Assembly: GCA_934503275.1 (NCBI GenBank)
Contig: CAKSVD010000012.1
Location: forward strand, 1 to 64,000
Direction of reading: 5' to 3'
From: an uncultured Faecalibacterium sp.
GTDB lineage: Bacteria > Bacillota > Clostridia > Oscillospirales > Ruminococcaceae
Length of the DNA: 64,000 nucleotides
Part shown: positions 37,495 to 46,381 of the stretch, one piece after another
How positions within the stretch are numbered: position 1 is the first letter of the stretch
Layout of the letters: every line of letters begins with the position of its first letter
Program-made: the position numbers and the translations under genes
Notes under the pieces: model-generated
Told to the model about the DNA's origin: nothing
What the model saw: the letters and a program-made list of their open reading frames with translations, nothing else
The model's database searches: none

Positions 37495-39372
37495 ATGAAT
37501 GTACGGTTGAAACGCGCCAAGGAACTTGCCGGCTACGCCGTGCAGCTGACAAAGGACGAGGGCTTGTCCACCATGGTCAGACGCGGCGCGGGCTTTGTGA
37601 AGCGCCGCTGCTTTGGCAAGCGTGCACGCTACCTGCCTGCCAAAAAGGTGCTGGAAGCGCAGCGCGCAGAGATGGCGGGCAAAACGGCAGCAGACTGCGG
37701 CCTGCCCACCATCTCGGTGCTGACCCCGCTGTATAATACCCCGGAAAAATACCTGCGGGAGTTTTTGGATTCCTTTGTGGGGCAGACCGCGCCCAACGGG
37801 CAGCTCTGCCTTGCCGATGCTTCGGACGCTGCCCACGGGGACGTGGAACGGATCGTAAAGGAATATCAGCAAAAGAATCAACAGATCGTATACAAAAAGA
37901 TCGAAAATCAGGGCATTGCAGCCAACACGAACGCCGCTGCGCAGCTGGCGACAGAGGAGTATCTGGCGCTGGCTGACCACGATGACATTCTGGCACCCCA
38001 TGCTCTGTACACCATGGGCAAGGCTATCCTGCAGCTGCGGCAGCACGGCGAGCCGGACGGCTTTCTGTACAGTGACGAGGCGCTGTTCACCAAGAGCATC
38101 CGCCGCCCTATGGTGGCGCACTTCAAGCCGGACTATGCCCCGGACTACCTGTTGTGCTGCAACTACATCTGCCATCTGGCGGTGTTCCAAAAAGCTTTGT
38201 GGGAGCAGCTGGGCGGCGAGCGCCCGGAATGCGACGGCAGTCAGGATCATGACCTGTTCCTGCGCCTGCTGGAAAAGACCGGCGGTGCCGCCCATGTGCC
38301 GCAGGTGCTCTACTACTGGCGGGTGCACGCGGGGTCTACCTCCGGCGGTGCAGACGCCAAGCCCTATGTGGCGGCAGCGGCCAAAAAGGCGCTGGCAGAC
38401 CACCTGACCCGCACCGGGCGCACCGGCACGGTAGAGGATGGCTTGTTCCCCAGCACCTACCGGGTGAAATGGGACATCGTGGGCGAGCCGAAGGTGAGCA
38501 TCCTCATCCCCAATAAGGACCACACCGAGGATCTCGAAAAGTGCCTGCACAGCATCTGGACAAAGACCGCATGGGAGCACTTTGAGGTGATCGTGGTGGA
38601 GAACAACTCCACCGACCCCGCTACTTTTGCCTACTATAAAAAGGCGCAGCAGCGCTACGACGGTCTGCGGGTGGTCACCTACCCGAAAAAGGGCTTCAAC
38701 TTTTCCGGCATCAACAACTTTGGCCGCAAATACGCCACCGGCGCGTATCTGCTGCTGCTGAACAACGACGTGGAGGTGCGCAGCAGCGAATGGCTCACCG
38801 AACTTCTGCGCCAATGCGCCCACCCCGGCGGGGCGGCAGTGTGCGGTGCGATGCTCTGGTACCCGGACGAGACCATCCAGCACGCGGGCGTCATCACCGG
38901 GCTGGGGGGCTACGCGGGGCACAGCCACAAGTACAAAAAGGCCGGCGGCAGCGGGTATATGTTCCGCACCGCCACGGTGCAGGACTTTTCCGCCGTCACC
39001 GGTGCCTGCCTGCTGGTAAAGACCAGCGTGTGGGACGAGGTAAAGGGGCTGGACGAAGCCTTTGCGGTGGCCTTCAACGATGTGGACTTCTGTCTGCGGG
39101 TGCGGGATGCGGGCTATCGCATTGCGTGGACGCCCTACGCCCAGCTGACCCACTACGAGAGCAAGAGCCGCGGCGGGGACGAAAAAGACCCGGTAAAGGC
39201 ACGGCGCTTTGCCGCCGAGCAGCAGCGTCTGTACGAGGTGCACGGCAAGGCGAACATCCTGCACGACCCCTACTACAACCCCAACCTGACCATGGACCGG
39301 GAGGATTTTTCCGAAAGCGATGATCTGCGCGGGCTGAAAGAGGGACGCATCACGGTGCAGTGGAGGAAATAA
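37495..39372 (+). CDS. Glycosyltransferase with two family-2 domains
   Basis: Cytoplasmic glycan-assembly enzyme of 625 residues. A basic N-terminal region of about 65 residues is followed by a first GT2 domain (TISVLTPLYNTPEKYL near 75-90, catalytic ADHDD near 161). A second complete domain starts near 335 (KVSILIPNKDHTEDL) with LLLNNDVEV near 423. Such double enzymes add alternating sugars or start plus extend a rhamnan-type chain, which would fit rfbC, but the sugar is not certain. The ATG at 37495 lies one base after the wzt stop codon. Confidence 0.9.
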   Translation: MNVRLKRAKELAGYAVQLTKDEGLSTMVRRGAGFVKRRCFGKRARYLPAKKVLEAQRAEMAGKTAADCGLPTISVLTPLYNTPEKYLREFLDSFVGQTAPNGQLCLADASDAAHGDVERIVKEYQQKNQQIVYKKIENQGIAANTNAAAQLATEEYLALADHDDILAPHALYTMGKAILQLRQHGEPDGFLYSDEALFTKSIRRPMVAHFKPDYAPDYLLCCNYICHLAVFQKALWEQLGGERPECDGSQDHDLFLRLLEKTGGAAHVPQVLYYWRVHAGSTSGGADAKPYVAAAAKKALADHLTRTGRTGTVEDGLFPSTYRVKWDIVGEPKVSILIPNKDHTEDLEKCLHSIWTKTAWEHFEVIVVENNSTDPATFAYYKKAQQRYDGLRVVTYPKKGFNFSGINNFGRKYATGAYLLLLNNDVEVRSSEWLTELLRQCAHPGGAAVCGAMLWYPDETIQHAGVITGLGGYAGHSHKYKKAGGSGYMFRTATVQDFSAVTGACLLVKTSVWDEVKGLDEAFAVAFNDVDFCLRVRDAGYRIAWTPYAQLTHYESKSRGGDEKDPVKARRFAAEQQRLYEVHGKANILHDPYYNPNLTMDREDFSESDDLRGLKEGRITVQWRK

Positions 39373-39376
39373 CAGC

Positions 39377-39913
39377 ATGAACATCAAAGGTCATTTCGAG
39401 ACCATCACCCGGCACAAGCTGCTGGTGATGAAATACTGCTTTGAATGTGGGTTGTATGAGCAGGGCCTTGCCCACGACCTGAGCAAGTACAGCCCCACCG
39501 AGTTCATCCCCGGGTGCATCTACTATCAGGGCGACCACAGCCCCAACGAGGCCGAGCGCGCAGCCAAGGGCTACACCTCGGCGTGGCTGCACCACAAGGG
39601 GCGCAACAAGCATCATCTGGAATACTGGATCGATTACAGCACCACCAAGACCGGCCTGACCGGCATGAAGATCCCCCTGCGCTACGTCTGCGAGATGGTG
39701 TGCGACCGGGTGGCGGCAAGCCAGATTTATCTGGGCGATAAGTACACCGATGCCTCCGCGTGGGAGTACTACCAGCGCAGCAAGGATCACTACCTGATGC
39801 ACCCGGAGACCCGGGCACTGCTGGAAAAGCTGCTGTGCATGGTGCGGGACCTCGGGCGGGAGCGCACCTTTGCCTACATGAAATTTCTGCTTGGCTGCGA
39901 GACGGATTATTGA
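39377..39913 (+). CDS. DUF5662-like protein
   Basis: A 178-residue soluble protein of unknown function. It has conserved His/Asp/Glu-rich motifs: RHKLLVMKYCFECGLYEQGLAHDLSKYS early, HHKGRNKHHLEYW near residue 74, and YEYYQRSKDHYLMHPE-like text later. The HxxxD and HHxxHxEYW patterns suggest a metal-binding, HD-like helical fold. I place it with DUF5662 from memory, without a search. It is last in the polysaccharide unit, 4 bases after the glycosyltransferase, and is followed by a terminator. Confidence 0.75.
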   Translation: MNIKGHFETITRHKLLVMKYCFECGLYEQGLAHDLSKYSPTEFIPGCIYYQGDHSPNEAERAAKGYTSAWLHHKGRNKHHLEYWIDYSTTKTGLTGMKIPLRYVCEMVCDRVAASQIYLGDKYTDASAWEYYQRSKDHYLMHPETRALLEKLLCMVRDLGRERTFAYMKFLLGCETDY

Positions 39914-39918
39914 ACCCA

Positions 39919-39954
39919 AAAGGCTGCTGCACAGACTGTGCGGCAGCCTTTTTT
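39919..39954 (+). terminator. Terminator of the polysaccharide unit
   Basis: AAGGCTGC (39920-39927) pairs with GCAGCCTT (39943-39950), with an inner GCAC/GTGC stem, followed by six Ts. Confidence 0.9.
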
Positions 39955-40000
39955 GCGCGGACTGCTGAAATTTTTTGAAAAACTTTAGGGCTTCTGTGCA

Positions 40001-40030
40001 TTGACAGAAATGCAAAAGCAACGGTATAAT
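40001..40030 (+). promoter_or_regulatory. Promoter of the CAP-like lipoprotein gene
   Basis: TTGACA (40001-40006) and TATAAT (40025-40030), 18 bases apart. Both hexamers match consensus. Confidence 0.85.
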
Positions 40031-40101
40031 GAAGGAAAGCAGGCTTGGGAAACGTCCGGGCTGCAGAGAATACTGTCTGACGAAAAAAGGAGGCATGAAG
40101 C

Positions 40102-40608
40102 ATGAAATGGTTCAAAAAACTGATTGCGATCACGCTGGCTGCTGTGCTGGCGCTGGCTATGCTCACCGCTTGCGGCGGTATATCGAGTATGCCGGATAAA
40201 ACGGAAGAAGCAAAGCAGATTGTGGACAACATCAATGCGGTTCGGACGAAAAATGGCCTGTCGGCACTGGAGATCAACACGGCTGCAATGGATGTGGCCA
40301 ATAAAATTGCGGCGGTACAGGAAAAGAAGGAACTGTTGCTGATTTCGGAAGAGGACTGCAAAAAGAAATTGGGGGAGCTGGCGTCCATTCAGGTGGATGG
40401 AAGAAGCCGCGACGGCGATCTGATACGTGTATTTCTCTTCTCGGGCGAGAAGAGCCTGACCGAGAAAAGATGGCAGGAAGCGTATGACAAGAACAATATA
40501 AGACGTTCTGATTGCAGGATCGTGCGCAGCGCTAATGCAAAATATGTTGGCGTTGTCATAAAACAGATCAGCAACGGTAGGTACATTACGGTCGTTGTGA
40601 CTTACTGA
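40102..40608 (+). CDS. Lipoprotein with a diverged CAP/SCP-like domain
   Basis: A 168-residue surface lipoprotein. The signal ends in LTAC with C24. The mature part begins with INAVRTKNGLSALEIN-like text, the usual first helix of CAP (SCP/PR1) domains, and ends with VGVVIKQISNGRYITVVVTY, like the last CAP strand. The middle histidine and glutamate motifs of CAP proteins are not evident, so activity is doubtful. It is a single gene between a consensus promoter and a terminator. Confidence 0.65.
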   Translation: MKWFKKLIAITLAAVLALAMLTACGGISSMPDKTEEAKQIVDNINAVRTKNGLSALEINTAAMDVANKIAAVQEKKELLLISEEDCKKKLGELASIQVDGRSRDGDLIRVFLFSGEKSLTEKRWQEAYDKNNIRRSDCRIVRSANAKYVGVVIKQISNGRYITVVVTY

Positions 40609-40629
40609 CCTATAATTTGAAACCGCGCA

Positions 40630-40662
40630 AACGCCGCTGACGGAAAGTCGGCGGCGTTTTTT
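40630..40662 (+). terminator. Terminator after the CAP-like lipoprotein gene
   Basis: AACGCCGCTGAC (40630-40641) pairs with GTCGGCGGCGTT (40647-40658) with one mismatch, then TTTTTT. Confidence 0.9.
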
Positions 40663-40683
40663 GTGTGGTTTGCCGGACAACGC

Positions 40684-40725
40684 AAAAACACCCCGGTCGG
40701 GCGGTTTTACCGCTTGGCCGGGGTG
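40684..40725 (-). terminator. Terminator of the 41-residue membrane protein gene
   Basis: CACCCCGG (40689-40696) pairs with CCGGGGTG (40718-40725), with an inner GCGG/CCGC pair. The minus strand then runs into TTTTTG. Confidence 0.75.
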
Positions 40726-40743
40726 CTGTTTTGCAAGAAATAA

Positions 40744-40869
40744 TTACTGCTCGTTTTCGTAGATCTGGATATAGCGCGGGGCGCTTTTATCCTGCCAGAG
40801 CAGCAGAATGGCGGTCAGGGCGACAGCCAGTGTGGTGAGGACGGCGAGCAGAGCTTTGAGAACTTTCAT
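40744..40869 (-). CDS. Small single-helix membrane protein (41 residues)
   Basis: Start ATG at 40869, 9 bases after a perfect AAGGAGG, with its own terminator downstream; this is good support for a real small gene. Residues 1-24 (MKVLKALLAV and onward) form one hydrophobic helix, followed by a short polar tail with basic and acidic residues. No known family is recognised. The roughly 320-bp stretch between it and rnfC contains only the rnf promoter region and a small palindrome. Confidence 0.7.
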   Translation of the reverse strand: MKVLKALLAVLTTLAVALTAILLLWQDKSAPRYIQIYENEQ

Positions 40870-41002
40870 GGTTTGGTGCCTCCTTGTGAAGTTCGGGAGC
40901 GGAGCGGGGGACGTTCCGCCTGTCATGTTAGGTATAGTATAGCATATTCCCGCAGCAAAGGCAAACGGCAGAAGGGGGAGAACAAAAAGAAAAATACGGT
41001 AG

Positions 41003-41016
41003 TTAGTTAAAACTAA
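41003..41016. promoter_or_regulatory. TTAGTT-AA-AACTAA palindrome upstream of rnf
   Basis: A 14-bp inverted repeat 56 bases before the rnf -35 box. A related TAGTTA...TAACTA palindrome precedes eno at 59787. It could be a site for a redox or energy regulator; that is inference. Confidence 0.4.
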
Positions 41017-41072
41017 TTGTCGAAAACGAATAAGAAAGTTCAGGAAAATTCATCATTTGAGCCGTGATGTCG

Positions 41073-41100
41073 TTGACTTCCCGCGCCAAAATGATACAAT
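41073..41100 (+). promoter_or_regulatory. Promoter of the rnf operon
   Basis: TTGACT (41073-41078) and TACAAT (41095-41100) with a 16-base spacer, about 90 bases before rnfC. Confidence 0.75.
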
Positions 41101-41189
41101 AAGTGTGTTAAGCAGCTGCTGTCCCTGTACCAGTGCGCCTGCATGGGCGAGGGGATGGCAATTCAAGCAGAATGGGGGATTTGAAATCC

Positions 41190-42506
41190 ATGTTGAACAA
41201 GCTGAAACGTGCGGCGCTTGGCGCGCATACGCCGCATGACAAGGCAACTGCTGCAAGCAAACCTATCCCGATGCCTCTGCCCGCGCAGGTACGCATCCTT
41301 ATGAGCCAGCACATTGGCGCACCCGCTAAGGCACTGGTGAAAAAAGGCGATGAAGTGTTCGTCGGCACCAAGATCGGTGAGGCGGGCGGCTTTGTCTCCG
41401 CAAATATCCACTCCAGCGTTTCCGGTACGGTAGCTGCGGTGGAACCTTTCCGTCTGTCCAATGGCCGTATGTGCGATTCTATTGTCATCAAGACTGATGG
41501 CAAGCAGACCGTAGACCCGGCCGTCAAGGCACCGGAAGTCACCGATAAGGCCAGCTTCCTTGCCGCCGTGCGCGAGTGCGGTCTGGTCGGTCTGGGCGGC
41601 GCAGGCTTCCCCACCGATGTGAAGCTGCAGCCCAAGCAGCCGGTGGATACGTTACTGATCAACGCCTCCGAGTGTGAGGTGTGGCTGACCAGCGACACGC
41701 AGGAGATGCTGGAGTGCAGCGATGATATCATCCGCGGCATCAAGGCTGTGCTGCAGTATACCGGCATCCCGAAGTGCATCATTGGTATTGAGAACAACAA
41801 GCCCGAGTGCATCGACCTGCTGTGCAAAAAGACCAAGGACGACAGCGCTATCGAGGTCAAGCCCCTGCCCAGCGTCTACGGCACCGGTGCAGAGCTGATC
41901 CTCATTGAGAAGTGCCTCGGCCGCGAGGTGCCCCACGGCGGTCTGCCCGCCGATGCAGGCGCCATCGTGATGAACGTGACCAGCGTTTCCACGCTGGGCA
42001 AGTATCTGGCCACCGGTATGCCGGTGGTCCAGCGTACCATCACCGTGGACGGCGATGCCTGCGCAAAGCCCCAGAACGTTGTTGTGCCCGTGGGCACCGC
42101 TTATCAGGACATTCTGGACTATGTGGGCGTCAAGGGCGAACTGGGCAAGGTGGTTGCCGGCGGTGCCATGATGGGCCCCGCTGTGGAGAACCTTTCCTAC
42201 CCCACCACCAAGACCACTTCCGGTCTGATCCTGCTGAGCAAGGCAGCTGCACAGCCCGCACAGGTCAACCCCTGCATCCGCTGCGGCCGCTGCGTGGAGT
42301 ACTGCCCCATGGGTCTGGAGCCCGTGGAGGTCAATCAGGCCTACGCCGCCCGCGATGTGCAGGAGCTGGGCAAGCTGCACGCTGACTACTGCTTCAACTG
42401 CGGCAGCTGCTCCTTCGTCTGCCCGGCAAAGCGTCCGGTCACCCAGATGATGAGTCTGGCCAAGGCCTTCTATCTTGGCGAAATCAAAAAAGGAGGCAAT
42501 AAGTAA
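41190..42506 (+). CDS. rnfC: Rnf complex subunit C
   Basis: Peripheral subunit of the ferredoxin:NAD+ oxidoreductase (Rnf), carrying NADH/FMN-type binding and two [4Fe-4S] clusters. The glycine-rich GLVGLGGAGFPTDVKL segment is near residues 130-145. Cluster motifs CxxCxxCxxxCP begin at C362 and C401. The start at 41190 follows GGGGGAT; two earlier in-frame ATGs lack a site. It has 438 residues, as usual. It is first of six genes in the order C-D-G-E-A-B, and its stop shares a base with rnfD. Confidence 0.94.
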   Translation: MLNKLKRAALGAHTPHDKATAASKPIPMPLPAQVRILMSQHIGAPAKALVKKGDEVFVGTKIGEAGGFVSANIHSSVSGTVAAVEPFRLSNGRMCDSIVIKTDGKQTVDPAVKAPEVTDKASFLAAVRECGLVGLGGAGFPTDVKLQPKQPVDTLLINASECEVWLTSDTQEMLECSDDIIRGIKAVLQYTGIPKCIIGIENNKPECIDLLCKKTKDDSAIEVKPLPSVYGTGAELILIEKCLGREVPHGGLPADAGAIVMNVTSVSTLGKYLATGMPVVQRTITVDGDACAKPQNVVVPVGTAYQDILDYVGVKGELGKVVAGGAMMGPAVENLSYPTTKTTSGLILLSKAAAQPAQVNPCIRCGRCVEYCPMGLEPVEVNQAYAARDVQELGKLHADYCFNCGSCSFVCPAKRPVTQMMSLAKAFYLGEIKKGGNK

Positions 42507-43465
42507 TGGATACGAAGCTTATTGTTTCGGCTTCCCCGCACGTCCGCAGTGACGAGACCACCCAGAGCCTGATGGCAAACGTGATTGTTGCACTGTGCCC
42601 CTGCGTGGTTGCCTCTGCAATCATTTTTGGCGTGCGCGCCCTGCTGGTCACCGCCGTTTCCGTGGTGGCCTGTGTGGTCTTTGAGTGGCTGTACTGCAAG
42701 CTGCTGAAGCGTGCAAACCCCATCAGCGACCTGTCCGCTGTGGTCACCGGCATCATTCTGGCCATGAACGTGCCCGTGGGTATGCCCATCGGTCAGCTGA
42801 TCATCGGTGATCTGGTGGCTATCATCATTGTCAAGCAGCTGTTCGGCGGCATTGGCATGAACTTTGCAAACCCCGCTCTGGTGGGCCGTATCGTGCTGTT
42901 CATCAGCTTTGCCGGCTCCATGAATAAGTGGGTGTTCCCGGATGCAGCGGTGGATCAGCTGTCCAAGGCTACCCCGCTGGCTGTGGCAGATCCCTCCAAG
43001 CTGAGCCTGCTGGACCTGTTTATGGGCATCCACGGCGGTGTGCTGGGTGAGACCTGCGCACTGGCAATCGTGCTGGGCCTGATCTATCTGGTGGCTACCA
43101 AGACCATCAGCATCGCCATCCCGGCTTCCTACGTTGGCAGCGTGTTCGTGTTCTACCTGATCGCTACCAAGGATCTGCACAGCGCACTGGTTGCCGTGCT
43201 GAGCGGCGGCCTGCTGTTCGGCGCTGTGTTCATGGCTACCGACTACGTTACCAGCCCCTTTACCCTGAAGGGCAAGCTGGTGTACGGCGTGTGCCTTGGC
43301 ATCGTTACCTTTGCCATCCGCTACTGGGGCAGCTACACCGAGGGCGTGTCCTTCGCGCTGCTGTTCATGAACCTGTGGGTTCCGTACATCAATGATCTGA
43401 CCCGTCAGACCCCGTATGGCTATGTGAAGCCTGCAAAGAAAGCGAAGGAGGGTGCTGGCAAATGA
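42506..43465 (+). CDS. rnfD: Rnf complex subunit D
   Basis: Integral membrane subunit with covalent FMN. The flavin-attachment threonine is probably T156 in SKATPLA, as in NqrB/RnfD. It has 319 residues with about nine to ten helices. It overlaps rnfC by one base and rnfG by four, indicating tight coupling. Confidence 0.94.
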   Translation: MDTKLIVSASPHVRSDETTQSLMANVIVALCPCVVASAIIFGVRALLVTAVSVVACVVFEWLYCKLLKRANPISDLSAVVTGIILAMNVPVGMPIGQLIIGDLVAIIIVKQLFGGIGMNFANPALVGRIVLFISFAGSMNKWVFPDAAVDQLSKATPLAVADPSKLSLLDLFMGIHGGVLGETCALAIVLGLIYLVATKTISIAIPASYVGSVFVFYLIATKDLHSALVAVLSGGLLFGAVFMATDYVTSPFTLKGKLVYGVCLGIVTFAIRYWGSYTEGVSFALLFMNLWVPYINDLTRQTPYGYVKPAKKAKEGAGK

Positions 43466-44016
43466 GTAAGACTGCAAATTCCAGCTGGGAAACCACCGGT
43501 AAGCCGATCGTTGTGCTGACCGTCATCTCTCTGATCGTCAGCCTGCTGCTGGCTCTGGTGAACGGCATGACCGCTCCCGTTATCAAGGAGAACACCCGCC
43601 GCACCACGCTGGCTGCTTATGTCAGCGTGATGCCCTCTGTTTCGGACGCAGCTACGCTGGAGGAAGTTACCGATTACACCACCGCCAATGTTACCGGCGT
43701 GGTAAAGGCTCCGGACGGCGGCATTGCCATCAAGGCCGAGGAAAAGGGCTTTGACGGCGGCATTCTGACCGTCATCATGGGCTTTGACGCCAACGGCGCC
43801 GAGACCGGCATCTGGGTGGACGCTTCTACCCAGACCAAGGGCATCGGCTCCAATGTGTCCACCGATGACTTTCTGGCACAGTTCAACGGCATGGACGGCA
43901 CCAAGAACATTGTGATGAATCAGGATTTCGATGCGTACAGTGGCGCAACCATTTCGTCCACCGCTCTGTTTGCTGCCATCAATGATTGTATCAACTGCTT
44001 CAACGAGTTGGCATAA
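43462..44016 (+). CDS. rnfG: Rnf complex subunit G
   Basis: Extracytoplasmic FMN-carrying subunit. One N-terminal membrane helix (about 15-36) is followed by an FMN-binding domain with the covalent-attachment motif SGAT at 160-163 (T163). It has 184 residues, as usual. GGAGGG precedes the start inside rnfD. Confidence 0.94.
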   Translation: MSKTANSSWETTGKPIVVLTVISLIVSLLLALVNGMTAPVIKENTRRTTLAAYVSVMPSVSDAATLEEVTDYTTANVTGVVKAPDGGIAIKAEEKGFDGGILTVIMGFDANGAETGIWVDASTQTKGIGSNVSTDDFLAQFNGMDGTKNIVMNQDFDAYSGATISSTALFAAINDCINCFNELA

Positions 44017-44033
44017 AAGGAGGTTGGTAAGAA

Positions 44034-44699
44034 ATGGCACAAGAAAATAAGTCCAAGGTAAGCATCCTTACCAACGGCATCATCAAAGAAAACCCTGTTC
44101 TGCGTCTGGTTCTGGGCACCTGCTCCATTCTGGCCGTTACCACGGCAGTTTCCAGCGCACTGGGCATGGGCGCCGCCTTCACCTTCGTGCTGGTGTGCTC
44201 CAATATCATGATCTCCCTGCTGCGGAAAGTCATCCCCGGCAAGGTGCATCTGCCCTGCTACATCGTTATCATTGCAGGCTTTGTGACCATCGTGCAGATG
44301 TTCATGCAGGCCTACATGGAAAGCCTGTACAACGCTCTGGGCGTGTTCCTGCCCCTGATCGTTGTCAACTGTATCATTCTGGGCCGTGCCGAGATGTTCG
44401 CCTGCAAGAACAATGTGGTGGATTCCGCACTGGACGGCGTGGGCATGGGCCTCGGCTACACCCTCACCGCTACTCTGATGGCCTCCATCCGTGAGATCCT
44501 GGGCAGCGGCACCTGGCTGGGCTTCCAGATCATTCCGGAAAGCGTTGCCAAGGTGTCCATCATGACGCAGGCTCCCGGCGCATTCTTCTGCTTCGGCCTG
44601 TTGATGGCCGGCTGTGTGTGGCTGGAAGGCAAGCTGGACGCCCGCATCGAGCGCAAGAGCTGCTGTGATCTTGACAATCTGAAGAAGGAGGCGGAATAA
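44034..44699 (+). CDS. rnfE: Rnf complex subunit E
   Basis: Six-helix membrane subunit homologous to RnfA. With RnfA it forms the membrane core that binds the buried iron-sulfur cluster and couples electron flow to Na+ or H+ transport. The motif NCIILGRAEMFACKNN near residues 116-131 contains the conserved cysteines. It has 221 residues, with a charged tail. AAAGGAGG precedes it. Confidence 0.94.
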   Translation: MAQENKSKVSILTNGIIKENPVLRLVLGTCSILAVTTAVSSALGMGAAFTFVLVCSNIMISLLRKVIPGKVHLPCYIVIIAGFVTIVQMFMQAYMESLYNALGVFLPLIVVNCIILGRAEMFACKNNVVDSALDGVGMGLGYTLTATLMASIREILGSGTWLGFQIIPESVAKVSIMTQAPGAFFCFGLLMAGCVWLEGKLDARIERKSCCDLDNLKKEAE

Positions 44700-44700
44700 G

Positions 44701-45333
44701 ATGCTCGTCAAACTCGCTGCGATCTTCTTCAGCATGATCCTTGTCAACAACTATGTGCTGGTGAAGTTCTACGGTATCTGCCCGTTCCTGGGCGTTTCCA
44801 AAAAGCTGGATTCCGCTGTTGGTATGTCCGGTGCTGTCATCTTCGTCATGTTCATGGCAACGGCCGTTACCTTCCCCATCCAGATCTTCATTCTGGACCC
44901 GGCTGGTCTGAGCTACCTGCAGACCATCGTGTTCATTCTGGTCATCGCTGTGCTGGTGCAGTTCATCGAGATCTTCCTCAAGAAGTACATCGTTGCACTG
45001 TATAACTCGCTGGGCGTTTATCTGCCCCTGATCACCACCAACTGCTGCGTGCTGGCCGTTACCATTCTGGTCGTGGGCGACTACGGCGCAGATGTGGCTG
45101 CACACGGCTTCGGCTACGCCTACATCGAGGCTCTGATCTGCGCCATCGGCGCAGGCTGCGGCTTTATGCTGGCCATGGTCATGTTCAGCGGCGTGCGTAA
45201 GCGCGTGGAAGCCTGCGATCCCCCGGCACCCTTCAAGGGCCTGCCCATCACCCTGATCGCAGCTGCAATCACCAGCCTGTCCTTCATGGGCTTCGGCGGC
45301 ATCGTCGAAAACCTGTTCAATGTTACGCTGTAA
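44701..45333 (+). CDS. rnfA: Rnf complex subunit A
   Basis: Six-helix membrane subunit paired with RnfE in inverted topology. NNYVLVKFYGICPFLGVSKK near residues 14-33 and TTNCCVLAV near 108-116 carry the conserved cysteines. It has 210 residues. It starts one base after the rnfE stop, with AAGGAGG inside the end of rnfE. Confidence 0.94.
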   Translation: MLVKLAAIFFSMILVNNYVLVKFYGICPFLGVSKKLDSAVGMSGAVIFVMFMATAVTFPIQIFILDPAGLSYLQTIVFILVIAVLVQFIEIFLKKYIVALYNSLGVYLPLITTNCCVLAVTILVVGDYGADVAAHGFGYAYIEALICAIGAGCGFMLAMVMFSGVRKRVEACDPPAPFKGLPITLIAAAITSLSFMGFGGIVENLFNVTL

Positions 45334-45348
45334 GGGAGGAACAGGACT

Positions 45349-46248
45349 ATGAATATTGTATCTGCTGTTATCCTGTGCACCATCGTGGGCGCTGTGGGTG
45401 CTATCGTTCTGGTGGCTGCCGCAAAGTTCATGGCGGTGGAGGAAGACCCCCGCATTGAGGAAGTTTCTGCCTGTCTGGCCGGCGCAAACTGCGGCGGCTG
45501 CGGCTACGCCGGCTGTGCCGACTACGCCAAGGCTGTCGTTCTGGACGGCGTGCCCTGCGACAAGTGCGCACCCGGCGGCCCCAAGGCTGCCGCTGCCATT
45601 GCCAAGATCATGGGCGGCGAGGCAAGCGCCGTAGAGAAGAAGGCTGTTGTGCAGTGTCAGGGCAGCTCCGAGCACTGCAAGCCTGCCTACGACTACAAGG
45701 GCATCCAGACCTGTGCTGCTGCGGCAGCCCTGTACGGCGGCCCCAAGACCTGCTCCTTCGCCTGCATTGGTCTGGGCGACTGCACCAAGGTGTGTAAGTT
45801 CGACGCCATCCACATCGTGGACGGTGTGGCCAAGGTGGATAAGGATAAGTGCACCGGCTGTGGTGCCTGCGCCAACATCTGCCCCAAGCAGGTGATCATG
45901 ATCGACGCTGCCGGCCCCCGCAAGCCGGTGGTCATGTGCTCCAACAAGGACAAGGGTGCTGTAGCCAATAAGCTGTGCACCACCTCCTGCATTGCCTGTG
46001 GTATGTGCGAGCGCACCTGTAAGTTCGACGCCATCCATGTTGTGGACGGTGTGGCACGCGTTGATTACGACAAGTGCAAGGGCTGCGGTATGTGCGCCCA
46101 GAAGTGCCCCAAGCACATCATCCTGTTCCCGCTGAAGGACGATCCCAATCCCCCGAAGCCCGTGGTGAAGCCCGCCGCTCCCGCTGCTGCCCCCGCAGCA
46201 AAGCCGGAAGCCAAGGCTGAGGCAAAGCCCGAGACCAAGGCAGAGTAA
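45349..46248 (+). CDS. rnfB: Rnf complex subunit B (ferredoxin-like)
   Basis: Electron-entry subunit accepting electrons from reduced ferredoxin. It has one N-terminal helix, then the ANCGGCGYAGCADYA cluster region (about 46-60) with partner cysteines at C70/C73. Ferredoxin-type motifs follow: CTGCGACANICP, CIACGMCERTC and CKGCGMCAQKCP. The last 30 or so residues are a Pro/Ala/Lys/Glu-rich tail of low complexity, probably a flexible tether and not part of the core. It has 299 residues and is last in the operon. Confidence 0.94.
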   Translation: MNIVSAVILCTIVGAVGAIVLVAAAKFMAVEEDPRIEEVSACLAGANCGGCGYAGCADYAKAVVLDGVPCDKCAPGGPKAAAAIAKIMGGEASAVEKKAVVQCQGSSEHCKPAYDYKGIQTCAAAAALYGGPKTCSFACIGLGDCTKVCKFDAIHIVDGVAKVDKDKCTGCGACANICPKQVIMIDAAGPRKPVVMCSNKDKGAVANKLCTTSCIACGMCERTCKFDAIHVVDGVARVDYDKCKGCGMCAQKCPKHIILFPLKDDPNPPKPVVKPAAPAAAPAAKPEAKAEAKPETKAE

Positions 46249-46259
46249 ACTGTAAACCA

Positions 46260-46294
46260 AAGCCCGCCGTGCGCAACGCCCGGCGGGCTTTTTT
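46260..46294 (+). terminator. Terminator of the rnf operon
   Basis: AAGCCCGCCG (46260-46269) pairs with CGGCGGGCTT (46281-46290), followed by six Ts. Confidence 0.92.
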
Positions 46295-46318
46295 GCAACT
46301 TTTTGTAAGAAAATCCGG

Positions 46319-46347
46319 TTGCAAAGCTGCGAAAAAATGGTTAAATA
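46319..46347 (+). promoter_or_regulatory. Candidate promoter of the MFS gene
   Basis: TTGCAA (46319-46324) and TAAATA (46342-46347) with a 17-base spacer. Confidence 0.5.
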
Positions 46348-46381
46348 GAAAAAAGGATATTTCCGCAAGGAGAGGAACACC

